Origin: an uncultured Saprospiraceae bacterium
GTDB lineage: Bacteria; Bacteroidota; Bacteroidia; Chitinophagales; Saprospiraceae
DNA length: 64,000 bases
Assembly: GCA_937926205.1 (NCBI GenBank)
Contig: CALEYL010000011.1
Coordinates: 248,001 to 312,000, forward strand
Direction of reading: 5' to 3'
Positions 27,484 through 35,046 of this stretch are shown here, piece by piece; positions within the stretch are counted from its first letter, which is position 1; each line of letters starts with the position of its first letter. Made by a program: the position numbers and the translations under genes. The notes under the pieces were generated by a model. It worked only from the letters and a program-made list of their open reading frames with translations. It did no database searches and was not told the DNA's origin.

Positions 27484-27611
27484 GCTATGGTTTACACACA
27501 TCTTGGCAACTTATTGATTTTCAATGGTTTGTAAATCATATCATAAATCATTAATTCATTGAAAATCAAATGCTTATAGAACAAATTGCGGACTTGTGTG
27601 TAAACCATAGC
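27484..27611. mobile_element. 128-bp MITE-like element, copy 2 (diverged)
   Basis: The same ends as at 9230-9357 (GCTATGGTTTACACACA and TGTGTGTAAACCATAGC, here a perfect match) with about ten base changes inside. Flanking 7-nt direct repeats are CCGCGGG (27477-27483 and 27612-27618). No coding potential. Confidence 0.8.
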
Positions 27612-27819
27612 CCGCGGGGAATTTGCAACGTCGTACCAAGTGCTTCGTGGTTTTTATGCTGATAGTCATTTTGTCTAAAACGTTAATATACATTCATTTA
27701 TTTCAGGATCAGTTAGTGGTGTATTTGAAGCTAAAGCGTCATTTTGTCTAAAACGTTAATATACATTCATTTATAATTAAATTTAATCAACTGTCGCGCT
27801 TTTGCAGATTCCCTCGCGG

Positions 27820-27947
27820 GCTATGGTTTACACACATCTTGGCAACTTATTGATTTTCAATGGTTTGTAAATTATACCGTAAAAAAGTAATTCATTGAAA
27901 ATCAAATACTTACAGAACGAATTGTCGACTTGTGTGTAAACCGTAGC
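27820..27947. mobile_element. 128-bp MITE-like element, copy 3
   Basis: Reads identical to the copy at 9230-9357 over its full length. The flanks are CTCGCGG on the left and CCTGCGG on the right, an imperfect 7-nt duplication. It lies 208 nt from copy 2 inside the same older repeat. Confidence 0.8.
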
Positions 27948-28162
27948 CCTGCGGGAATGACAGCGTAGTAGACATGAGACAGTTAGAATAACGATCAGCA
28001 ATGCAGCCACACATAATAAGTATGCGCAACAGAAACTTGGTGGTACCGGTAGTCAGGCCTGCCTACCGGAGGCAGTTAAAGAACAGACACCAGACTACAT
28101 GGACAGGCACTAATTAGCAAATGGCAAACTCGAATAAGCGTTTTTGAATTAAAAAACAAGAC

Positions 28163-29017
28163 ATGAAACTGATCCGATTTGGCGAACCAGGCCAGGAAAA
28201 ACCAGGGGTAATTATCGAAGAAAAAAGGCTGGATGTCTCTTCCTTCGTGCGCGATTACGACGAAGCTTTTTTAGGAAATGAAGGGTTGGAAACCTTAAAA
28301 GGCATTCTGGCCGGAAATCCGGAATTACCCGAAGTAGATCCTGCCATCCGACTGGGCGCTCCGATTGCACGGCCTTCTAAAATCGTGTGTATTGGATTAA
28401 ATTATGTGGACCACTGCCGGGAAACAAATGCGCCCATCCCGGAAGAACCCGTGTTGTTTTTTAAATCCACTACTGCGATGTGTGGTCCAAACGACGCCTT
28501 AATCATTCCAAAAAACAGTACCAAAACGGATTGGGAAGTGGAATTGGCTTTCGTCATCAGCAAAAAAGCCAGTTATGTGGAAGAAGCTGACGCCATGAAC
28601 CACGTGGCCGGCTATTGTCTCCACAACGATTACAGTGAAAGGGCTTTTCAGATGGAGCGCGGCGGGCAATGGGCCAAAGGGAAAGGCTGCGACACCTTTG
28701 CCCCCATAGGTCCGTTTTTAGCGACTCCGGATGAAATTGAAGACGTCAACAACCTGTCTTTGTGGTTGCGGGTAAACGGCAAAATGTATCAGAACAGCAA
28801 TACCAGCAACCTGATTTATAAAATTCCTTTTTTAGTGCATTACCTCAGCCAGTTTATGACCCTGCTCCCGGGAGACGTCATCAGCACCGGAACACCTCCG
28901 GGTGTTGGCCTTGGGATAAAACCAGACCCCGTTTACCTGAAAGCAGGCGATGTCATTGAACTGGGTATAGAGGGGTTGGGAAGCAGCAAACAAGTTGCAA
29001 TTGCATGTCCTCATTAG
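28163..29017 (+). CDS. FAH-family hydrolase, probable 2,4-diketo-3-deoxy-L-fuconate hydrolase
   Basis: A 284-residue enzyme of the fumarylacetoacetate hydrolase family. The C-terminal catalytic domain shows IVCIGLNYVDHCRE, the metal ligands in DWEVELAFV, the NDYSERAFQ segment with a further acidic ligand, and LLPGDVISTGTPPGVG. In the non-phosphorylating L-fucose route such an enzyme cleaves the diketo acid to pyruvate and L-lactate. Its place next to two SDRs, a lactonase and a mutarotase supports that reading, which remains an inference. It is separated from the upstream SDR by 770 nt of nested repeats, so it may use its own promoter. Confidence 0.85.
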   Translation: MKLIRFGEPGQEKPGVIIEEKRLDVSSFVRDYDEAFLGNEGLETLKGILAGNPELPEVDPAIRLGAPIARPSKIVCIGLNYVDHCRETNAPIPEEPVLFFKSTTAMCGPNDALIIPKNSTKTDWEVELAFVISKKASYVEEADAMNHVAGYCLHNDYSERAFQMERGGQWAKGKGCDTFAPIGPFLATPDEIEDVNNLSLWLRVNGKMYQNSNTSNLIYKIPFLVHYLSQFMTLLPGDVISTGTPPGVGLGIKPDPVYLKAGDVIELGIEGLGSSKQVAIACPH

Positions 29018-29023
29018 CGCTTA

Positions 29024-29362
29024 ATGAATATGAAAAAATATTGTTTAGCCCTTGACCTAAAAGATGATGTCAGCTTGATTGCAGCTTACAAAGCCCATCA
29101 CGAGCAGGTTTGGCCGGATATCATTCAAAGCATCAAAGATTCCGGAATTACGCTGCTGGATATTTATTGCGTGGGTAACCGCCTCTTTATGGTACTCGAA
29201 GCGGAGGAATCCTTTTCTTTTGAGGCCAAAGCACAGGCTGACGCCGCCAACCCCAGGGTGCAGGAATGGGAGACCCTGATGTGGCAATTCCAGCAGGCTT
29301 TGCCCTGGGCCAAACCCGGTGAAAAATGGGTGTTGATGGAAAAAATATTTGAATTACCATGA
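29024..29362 (+). CDS. L-rhamnose/L-fucose mutarotase family protein
   Basis: A 112-residue protein of the RhaM-type mutarotase family (HHEQVWPDIIQSIKDSGI with the catalytic histidine region, and NPRVQEWETLMWQFQQALPWA near the C-terminus, the W-rich signature). These enzymes interconvert the anomers of 6-deoxyhexoses. Next to fucose genes it most likely acts on L-fucose, supplying the anomer used by the dehydrogenase. It follows the hydrolase by 6 nt and its stop overlaps the next start by 4 nt (ATGA), so the genes are translationally coupled. Confidence 0.88.
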   Translation: MNMKKYCLALDLKDDVSLIAAYKAHHEQVWPDIIQSIKDSGITLLDIYCVGNRLFMVLEAEESFSFEAKAQADAANPRVQEWETLMWQFQQALPWAKPGEKWVLMEKIFELP

Positions 29363-30189
29363 AAATAGACAGCCATCAGCACTTTTGGAAATACCATCCG
29401 GTAAAGGATGCCTGGATCAATGAATCGATGAAGGCGATTCAGCGGGATTTTTTGCCGGCTGACCTGCGCCCTTTGCTGACGGAAAATCACATAGAGGGCT
29501 GCGTCGCCGTGCAGGCCGACCAAACTGAGGCAGAAACGGATTTTTTATTGCAATTGGCACAAAATCATGAATTTATCAAAGGTGTCGTTGGCTGGGTTGA
29601 CCTGAGAGCCGACAACATTGCGGAGCGGCTGGCGCATTTTGCTCAATTCCCCAAGCTCAAAGGTTTCCGGCATATTGTGCAGGCAGAACCCGAGGATGAT
29701 TTTTTGCTGCGTTCTGATTTTTGCCGGGGGATCGGATTGCTGTCTGCCTACCATTTTACCTACGATATTTTGATTTTTCCGAGGCATTTGCCTTATGCCG
29801 CAAGTTTCGTTGCGCGGTTTCCGGAACAGCCTTTTGTAGTGGACCATTTGGCAAAGCCGGATTTTACATCCACTGATTTTTCGGCCTGGGAGAAAGGCAT
29901 CCGGGCAATTGCTGCTTTCCCCAATGTTTGTTGCAAAGTATCGGGAATGGTGACAGAAGCCGACTGGAAAAACTGGAAAAAGCAGGACTTCGTTTATTGC
30001 CTCGATGTGCTTGCCGATGCTTTCGGCACGGATCGCCTGATGTTTGGCAGCGACTGGCCGGTTTGTTTGGTGGCGGCATCTTACGGGGAAATTTGCGATA
30101 TTGTTCAGGATTATTTTGCGCAATTTCCGCCGGAGGCACAGAACAAGCTCTGGGGTGAAAATGCGGTCAAATTTTATCATTTAACCTAA
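29359..30189 (+). CDS. Amidohydrolase, probable L-fuconolactonase
   Basis: A 276-residue enzyme of the amidohydrolase-2 (COG3618) group, a TIM-barrel metal hydrolase. The N-terminal IDSHQHFWKY holds the HxH motif, GFRHIVQAEPEDDF and FVVDHLAKP carry later histidines, and MFGSDWPVC carries the terminal aspartate. Characterised members hydrolyse L-fucono-1,5-lactone to L-fuconate, and the neighbouring dehydrogenase and mutarotase fit that step. The start ATG overlaps the previous stop. Confidence 0.87.
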   Translation: MKIDSHQHFWKYHPVKDAWINESMKAIQRDFLPADLRPLLTENHIEGCVAVQADQTEAETDFLLQLAQNHEFIKGVVGWVDLRADNIAERLAHFAQFPKLKGFRHIVQAEPEDDFLLRSDFCRGIGLLSAYHFTYDILIFPRHLPYAASFVARFPEQPFVVDHLAKPDFTSTDFSAWEKGIRAIAAFPNVCCKVSGMVTEADWKNWKKQDFVYCLDVLADAFGTDRLMFGSDWPVCLVAASYGEICDIVQDYFAQFPPEAQNKLWGENAVKFYHLT

Positions 30190-30195
30190 ACTGTG

Positions 30196-30978
30196 ATGGA
30201 ACTACATTTGAACGACAAAGTGATTCTGGTAACCGGTGGCGCGAAAGGAATTGGATTTGGCATTAGCGCCGTACTGGCCAATGAAGGCGCCCTGCCCGTT
30301 ATCATCGGAAGAAATGAAGCCGACAATGTCGCCGCGGTCGATGCCATCACTTCAACAGGCGCCAAAGCCGGCTACATCACCTCCGAGCTAACGCAGCCTG
30401 AGGCCTGCAAAAATGCTGTGAAACAGGCGATTGCCGAATATGGGCGCATTGAAGGATTGGTGAATAATGCCGGTGTAAACGACGGGGTGGGGCTGGAAAA
30501 CGGCAGCTACGAAGCTTTTATGGCGTCGCTCCACAAAAATCTGGTGCATTATTACCTGATCGCACATTATGCCCTGCCTGAGTTGATTACGTCAAAAGGC
30601 GCCATTGTCAACATCAGCTCCAAAACCGCCGAAACGGGCCAGGGAAATACATCTGCCTACGCAGCAGCCAATGGTGGCCGCAATGCCCTGACCAGAGAAT
30701 GGGCCGTGGAATTACTGAAATACGGGGTGCGCGTGAACGCGATCATTGTCGCAGAATCTTTCACCCCATTGTACAAATCGTGGCTCAACACCTTTGAAAA
30801 TCCCGAAGAAAAACTGAAGCAGATTACCGATAAAATCCCTTTCGAAAAAAGAATGACGAGCGCCGAAGAAATTGCGAATATGGCTGCATTTTTATTGTCA
30901 GATAAGTCCAGCCACACGACGGGGCAGTTGATTCATGTGGACGGTGGGTATGTGCATTTGGATCGGGCGCTGGGGTAG
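30196..30978 (+). CDS. SDR, probable L-fucose dehydrogenase with altered catalytic lysine
   Basis: A 260-residue short-chain dehydrogenase: VTGGAKGIGFGISAVLA for cofactor binding, LVNNAGVND, and the catalytic serine region VNISSKTAETGQG. The active-site tyrosine is Y155, but the usual lysine four residues on is Asn159 (YAAAN instead of YxxxK). The rest of that helix, GGRNALTREWAVEL, is like aldose dehydrogenases of this group. By context it would oxidise L-fucose to the lactone hydrolysed by the preceding gene's product. The ATG at 30196 is preferred to the GTG at 30193. It ends the visible fucose operon. Confidence 0.82.
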   Translation: MELHLNDKVILVTGGAKGIGFGISAVLANEGALPVIIGRNEADNVAAVDAITSTGAKAGYITSELTQPEACKNAVKQAIAEYGRIEGLVNNAGVNDGVGLENGSYEAFMASLHKNLVHYYLIAHYALPELITSKGAIVNISSKTAETGQGNTSAYAAANGGRNALTREWAVELLKYGVRVNAIIVAESFTPLYKSWLNTFENPEEKLKQITDKIPFEKRMTSAEEIANMAAFLLSDKSSHTTGQLIHVDGGYVHLDRALG

Positions 30979-31049
30979 GGGGGAAGTTTCGATTTCTTCA
31001 TGTCAGGTTTAACTTAATAGTCAGTGTAATTCGTGAACACTTCACCCAC

Positions 31050-31067
31050 TCCTGCACCCTCACATCC
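31050..31067. repeat. 18-bp direct repeat, left of the Rpn gene
   Basis: TCCTGCACCCTCACATCC occurs here and again exactly at 32225-32242, on either side of the Rpn-type nuclease gene. A short hairpin (GGCGATC / GATCGCT) follows near 31077-31093 and may end the fucose transcript. Confidence 0.55.
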
Positions 31068-31120
31068 TGCTCGTGGCGATCTTTGATCGCTCACGCTTCA
31101 AGTAACAAGGCCCATCAATG

Positions 31121-31151
31121 TTGCAAAAATACCCTCAATGGCGTATTTTTG
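31121..31151 (+). promoter_or_regulatory. Promoter of the Rpn-type gene
   Basis: TTG at 31121-31123 and TATTTTTG at 31144-31151, separated by 20 nt, match the Bacteroidota -33/-7 promoter well. The ATG at 31164 lies only 12 nt after the box, predicting a very short leader. Confidence 0.5.
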
Positions 31152-31163
31152 TAAAAAAAGCAG

Positions 31164-32069
31164 ATGAAAGCACGGCCTTTGGTTAGTTTTGATTGGGCCA
31201 TCAAAAAGTTGTTGCGGCAAAAAGCCAACTATGATGTTTTGGAAGGCTTTTTGACGGTGTTGCTGCGCAGGGACATCAAAATCGTGAACATTCCTGAATC
31301 GGAGGGCAACAGCGAGCAGGCGGATGATAAGATCAATAAAGTAGATATTCTTTGCGAAAACGAACACAAAGAACTCATTTTGATCGAGTTGCAGTACAAT
31401 AGCGAAAATGATTATTTTCAGCGTATGTTGTTTGGCGCCAGCAAGATCATTACAGACTACATGAGTGAGGGATATACCTATGATCAAGTACGCAAAGTCT
31501 ATTCCATCAATATTGTCTATTTTGATTTGGGCCAGGGAAATGATTATGTATATCACGGTACGACCGAGTTCAGGGGCATTCACACCAACGATACTTTGCA
31601 GGTAAATATCCGGCAAAAAGAAATATTTGGCATCGCGACGCCTTATCAGCTTTACCCGGAATACTACATCATCAAAGTGAACAAATTCAATGATGTAGCA
31701 AAAGATTCGCTGGATGAGTGGATTTATTATCTAAAAAACAACAGTCTGCCAGAGCATTATAGCGCACCGGGTTTAGACAAAGTTGCTCAAGTATTAAACT
31801 ACGACAACATGGACGCAAATACAAAAACGCAGTACGAAGCTCATCAAAAGGAGCTCGCCATTTCTTACGGGGTACTGGAAACGGCTAAAGTAGAAGGACG
31901 TGCGGAAGGACGTGCAGAAGGACGTGCAGAAGGAAAAGAGGAAAAAACCAAAACTGTTGTAGTGAACAGCTTCCGCCTGGGGCTTGATATAGCTACAATA
32001 GCAGCTGTTGCAGCAATTGGCGAAGAGGAAGTCGTTAGCATTTTACAAGAACAGGGATTAATGAGCTGA
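31164..32069 (+). CDS. Rpn-family PD-(D/E)XK nuclease/putative transposase
   Basis: A 301-residue protein of the recombination-promoting nuclease (Rpn/YhgA-like, PDDEXK) group. The N-terminal FDWAIKKLLRQKANYDVLEGFL and the active-site strand VDILCENEHKELILIELQ (Asp and Glu with Gln) are typical. YFQRMLFGASKIITDYM follows, as in family members. Near residues 245-258 a 12-nt unit (GGACGTGCRGAA) is repeated three times, encoding GRAEGRAEGRAEG, so the length may vary between strains. It is flanked by an 18-bp direct repeat and lies between fucose genes and a GH3 gene to which it is unrelated. Such genes are widespread, often multi-copy, and promote recombination by DNA cleavage in E. coli. Confidence 0.85.
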   Translation: MKARPLVSFDWAIKKLLRQKANYDVLEGFLTVLLRRDIKIVNIPESEGNSEQADDKINKVDILCENEHKELILIELQYNSENDYFQRMLFGASKIITDYMSEGYTYDQVRKVYSINIVYFDLGQGNDYVYHGTTEFRGIHTNDTLQVNIRQKEIFGIATPYQLYPEYYIIKVNKFNDVAKDSLDEWIYYLKNNSLPEHYSAPGLDKVAQVLNYDNMDANTKTQYEAHQKELAISYGVLETAKVEGRAEGRAEGRAEGKEEKTKTVVVNSFRLGLDIATIAAVAAIGEEEVVSILQEQGLMS

Positions 32070-32224
32070 ATGCGTTCTCATGTGTTCGTTTGTTGCCAAT
32101 CCCAACATCTTTTTATTATAGACTGCTCATCTCAGCCTTTGATGATACATGCCCAGAATTGTGGGTTCCGTCCTTTTAGCACCAGGCTCAGGCTCCCCAG
32201 GACAAGGCATCAGGTTGCTCACCT

Positions 32225-32242
32225 TCCTGCACCCTCACATCC
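32225..32242. repeat. 18-bp direct repeat, right of the Rpn gene
   Basis: The exact second copy of TCCTGCACCCTCACATCC (first at 31050-31067). The 220 nt between the Rpn gene and GH3 contain no other gene. Confidence 0.55.
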
Positions 32243-32289
32243 ACTTCCAACGAAAAAACGGTAGTTTTCACCCCAAAATTCACAAAAAC

Positions 32290-35046
32290 ATGAAAAAGCC
32301 ACGGTTAAGGCTAAAATGGGTGTGCTCGAAAAGGGCTGTCAGGCATACCGCTGCCTGCAATTTTCCCTCCAGCTTAAACTTCTTGTTCACCCTGCTCGGT
32401 ATCGTGCTCGGGGTAACTTCAATTGCCCAACCAACCTTGCCTTACCGGAATGCTTCCCTTCCCATTGAAACCCGGGTGCAGGATTTGCTACAGAGAATGA
32501 CCCTTGAGGAGAAATTCCGTCAGTTGTTTATGGTCACCGGCGACCTGGGTGAAAATCCGGATCAATTCAAAGAAGGTATTTTTGGTTTTCAGGTGAATAC
32601 CCTCACTGCAGGTGATGGCGCCAGTGAACAAATGATGCAATACCAGCCCGGCAGCAATGCCCGCCAGACTGCCGAAAAGATCAATGCCATCCAAAAATAT
32701 TTTGTAGAGCAAACCCGGCTGGGCATTCCCGTCATTGCCTTTGACGAAGCGCTTCATGGCCTGGTTCGTACTGGCGCTACGGCATTTCCTCAGGCCATTG
32801 CCTTAGCTGCCAGCTGGGACACCGCGTTGGTGCATGAAGTGGCTACGGCCATCGCGCTGGAATGCAAAACCAGGGGCATCCGGCAAATTTTATCCCCTGT
32901 CGTGAACCTCGCCACCGATGTGCGCTGGGGCAGGGTAGAGGAAACCTACGGCGAAGACCCGTTGCTGGCTTCTCGTATGGGGGTAGCGTATGTCAGCGCT
33001 TTTGAAAAAGCAGGCATCATCACTACGCCCAAACATTTTGCGGTGAACCACGGCGAAGGCGGCCGCGACAGTTATCCGATTGATTACAATGAACGTTTGC
33101 TGGAAGAAACGTACTTCGTTCCTTTTAAAGCCTGTGTGCAGGAGGGCGGTGCGCGCAGCATCATGACTGCTTACAATTCACTGGATGGCCGACCCTGCAC
33201 GGCCAGCAATTGGCTGCTGAATGAAAAATTGAAAAAAGAATGGGGTTTTGGCGGGTTTGTGATCTCAGACGCCGGGGCTACAGGCGGCGCCAATGTGCTG
33301 CACTTTACGGCATCGGACTACGAAGATGCCGGGAAGCAGGCGGTTGAAAATGGCCTGGACGTGCTTTTTCAAACCGGATTTGACAGCTACCCGCTTTTCA
33401 AAAAGCCCTTTTTGGAAGGGGAAGTCGACGCAGCCAAATTGGACAGTGCCGTAGCGCGGGTTTTGCGGGCCAAGTTTCAATTGGGACTTTTTGAACAGCC
33501 GTATGTTTTGGAAAGGGACCCGACTGATTTGCCAAATCTGGATGCACACCGCGCTCTCGCCCGGGAAGCAGCCCTGAAATCAGCCGTCCTATTAAAAAAC
33601 GACGCACAACAGGCTTTGCCATTGTCCAAAAACAGCAAACGCATAGCCGTAATCGGGACCGATGCCGTTGAAGCAAGGTTGGGCGGATACAGCGGCCCGG
33701 GCATCCGGAAGACAAGCCTGCTGGATGGCTTGAAACAGCTTGCCGGCGAAAATGTAGCGGTAGACTATGCGCCCGGTTGCGGCAGAAGCGAAACGAACTG
33801 GCTCATTGTTCCGGGTGAAGTTTTGTTTTCAGAAGCAAACGGGAAGCAGCTAAAAGGGCTTCACGGGGAATACTTTAACAATGTTTCCCTGAGCGGCCAG
33901 CCTGCGCTGATTCGCATTGACGAAAAGATTGATTTCCGGTGGACCTTGTTCGGCCCCGACCCTTCCATCAACTACGATTTCTTCTCCTGCCGCTGGAAAG
34001 GGAAAATCCGGGCGCCGGAAACGGGAACTTTTAAAATCGGTATTGACGGAAATGAGGGCTATAAATTGTACCTCGACGGGAAATTGCTGATTGATGCCTG
34101 GACCGGGCAATCGAGAAGCGTTCAGTTGGCCGATTTTTATTTTGAGAAAGGTAAAGCTGTTGACCTCGTCATTGAATACAAAGAACCTTCGGGAAATGCC
34201 TGGTTTCGGCTGATCTGGAATATTGGGGTTCACAATGATACAGAAGCAAAAATACAGGAAGCACTGGCGCTGGTTGAAAACAGCGACGTTGCGATCGTTG
34301 TGGCCGGGATTGAAGAAGGCGAATTTGCTGACCGCAGTCGCCTGCATTTGCCGGGAAGGCAGGAAGAAATGATTCTGCAACTGGCCGCAACGGGTAAGCC
34401 CATCATCGTGGTTTTGGTGGGTGGAAGTGCCATCACAATGGATGCCTGGCTGGGAAAAGTCAACGCGGTGTTGCAGGTCTGGTACCCGGGTGAGGCTGGT
34501 GGTGAGGCCATTACGCAATTATTGCTGGGCCAGGCCAACCCCTCCGGGAAACTTCCTGTCACTTTTCCGCACCATGAGGGTCAGCTTCCCCTCGTTTACA
34601 ACCACAAACCCACCGGGCGTGGCGATGATTATGCCGACGGAACGGGGCAGGCTTTGTTCCCTTTCGGATATGGCCTGAGTTACACGCAGTTTGAATATTC
34701 GGATTGCCGGCTTAGCCAAAAAACGATTTCAGATACCAGTTCCGTCGAGTTGCGTTTCCGGATCAAAAATACCGGCGCTTATGAGGGTACCGAAGTTGCG
34801 CAGTTGTACCTCCGGGACGAGGTCGCCTCTGTTGCCCGGCCCGTTAAAGAACTTAAAGCTTTTCAGCGGATTTCACTGAAAGCCGGAGAAGCGCACGAAT
34901 GCCTTTTTGTCATCACGCCCGCGATGCTTTCCATGCTGGATGAAAATCTGAAAACGGTGGTTGAACCGGGCATTTTTCGCCTTATGGTCGGCAGCTCCAG
35001 CAAGGACATTAGGTTGCGGGAATTGTTGGAAGTGAAAACGAAGTAA
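32290..35046 (+). CDS. GH3 glycoside hydrolase with PA14 insert
   Basis: A 918-residue secreted beta-glycosidase. The ATG giving MKKPRLRLKW is chosen since it leads into a hydrophobic signal segment (FLFTLLGIVLGVTSIAQ). The GH3 (alpha/beta)8 domain shows RVQDLLQRMTLEEKF, VIAFDEALHGLV, TPKHFAVNHGEGGRD and GFVISDAGATGG with the nucleophile aspartate. A PA14 domain (about 560-690; LHGEYFNNVSLSG, YKLYLDGKLLIDAW) is inserted in the C-terminal sandwich, followed by VAGIEEGEFADRS, GKLPVTFPHHEGQLPLVYNH and a fibronectin-III-like tail. It probably removes terminal beta-glucosyl or xylosyl units in the periplasm. The usual SDW is SDA here. Confidence 0.92.
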   Translation: MKKPRLRLKWVCSKRAVRHTAACNFPSSLNFLFTLLGIVLGVTSIAQPTLPYRNASLPIETRVQDLLQRMTLEEKFRQLFMVTGDLGENPDQFKEGIFGFQVNTLTAGDGASEQMMQYQPGSNARQTAEKINAIQKYFVEQTRLGIPVIAFDEALHGLVRTGATAFPQAIALAASWDTALVHEVATAIALECKTRGIRQILSPVVNLATDVRWGRVEETYGEDPLLASRMGVAYVSAFEKAGIITTPKHFAVNHGEGGRDSYPIDYNERLLEETYFVPFKACVQEGGARSIMTAYNSLDGRPCTASNWLLNEKLKKEWGFGGFVISDAGATGGANVLHFTASDYEDAGKQAVENGLDVLFQTGFDSYPLFKKPFLEGEVDAAKLDSAVARVLRAKFQLGLFEQPYVLERDPTDLPNLDAHRALAREAALKSAVLLKNDAQQALPLSKNSKRIAVIGTDAVEARLGGYSGPGIRKTSLLDGLKQLAGENVAVDYAPGCGRSETNWLIVPGEVLFSEANGKQLKGLHGEYFNNVSLSGQPALIRIDEKIDFRWTLFGPDPSINYDFFSCRWKGKIRAPETGTFKIGIDGNEGYKLYLDGKLLIDAWTGQSRSVQLADFYFEKGKAVDLVIEYKEPSGNAWFRLIWNIGVHNDTEAKIQEALALVENSDVAIVVAGIEEGEFADRSRLHLPGRQEEMILQLAATGKPIIVVLVGGSAITMDAWLGKVNAVLQVWYPGEAGGEAITQLLLGQANPSGKLPVTFPHHEGQLPLVYNHKPTGRGDDYADGTGQALFPFGYGLSYTQFEYSDCRLSQKTISDTSSVELRFRIKNTGAYEGTEVAQLYLRDEVASVARPVKELKAFQRISLKAGEAHECLFVITPAMLSMLDENLKTVVEPGIFRLMVGSSSKDIRLRELLEVKTK

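Larger units (their letters stand above)
27412..28057. repeat. Intergenic repeat family, copy C, carrying two nested elements
   Basis: The third copy of the repeat seen at 3.4 and 9.2 kb, sharing GCATATCGCAT, GGTTGTCATTCCCGC, GTCGTACCAAGTGCTTCG, CAACTGTCGCGC and the AATGCAGCCACACA end block. It is interrupted by 128 bp elements at 27484-27611 and 27820-27947. It also contains a 35-nt direct repeat (TCATTTTGTCTAAAACGTTA and on) at 27666-27700 and 27739-27773. No gene lies in this 770 nt gap of the fucose cluster. Confidence 0.65.
27390..28112. mobile_element. Split GTGTCTGTC element enclosing an intergenic repeat
   Basis: The left end TAGTGTCTGTCTTTAA lies at 27390-27405 and a degenerate right end GGACAGGCACTA at 28101-28112. 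Between them sits copy C of the intergenic repeat family with two nested 128 bp elements. The left TA is the stop codon start of the SDR gene and the right TA is followed by A, so precise removal of the whole block would restore TAA. Whether the outer ends are one split element or two remnants is not certain. Confidence 0.55.

Noticed and set aside
27393..28162. A hidden or broken fuconate dehydratase in the gap
   Set aside because: The gap is fully explained by repeats and is too short for the gene; no enolase-like fragments are seen.
31899..31932. CRISPR-like or spacer array
   Set aside because: The short repeats are contiguous, in-frame coding units without spacers. No CRISPR array was found anywhere in the window.
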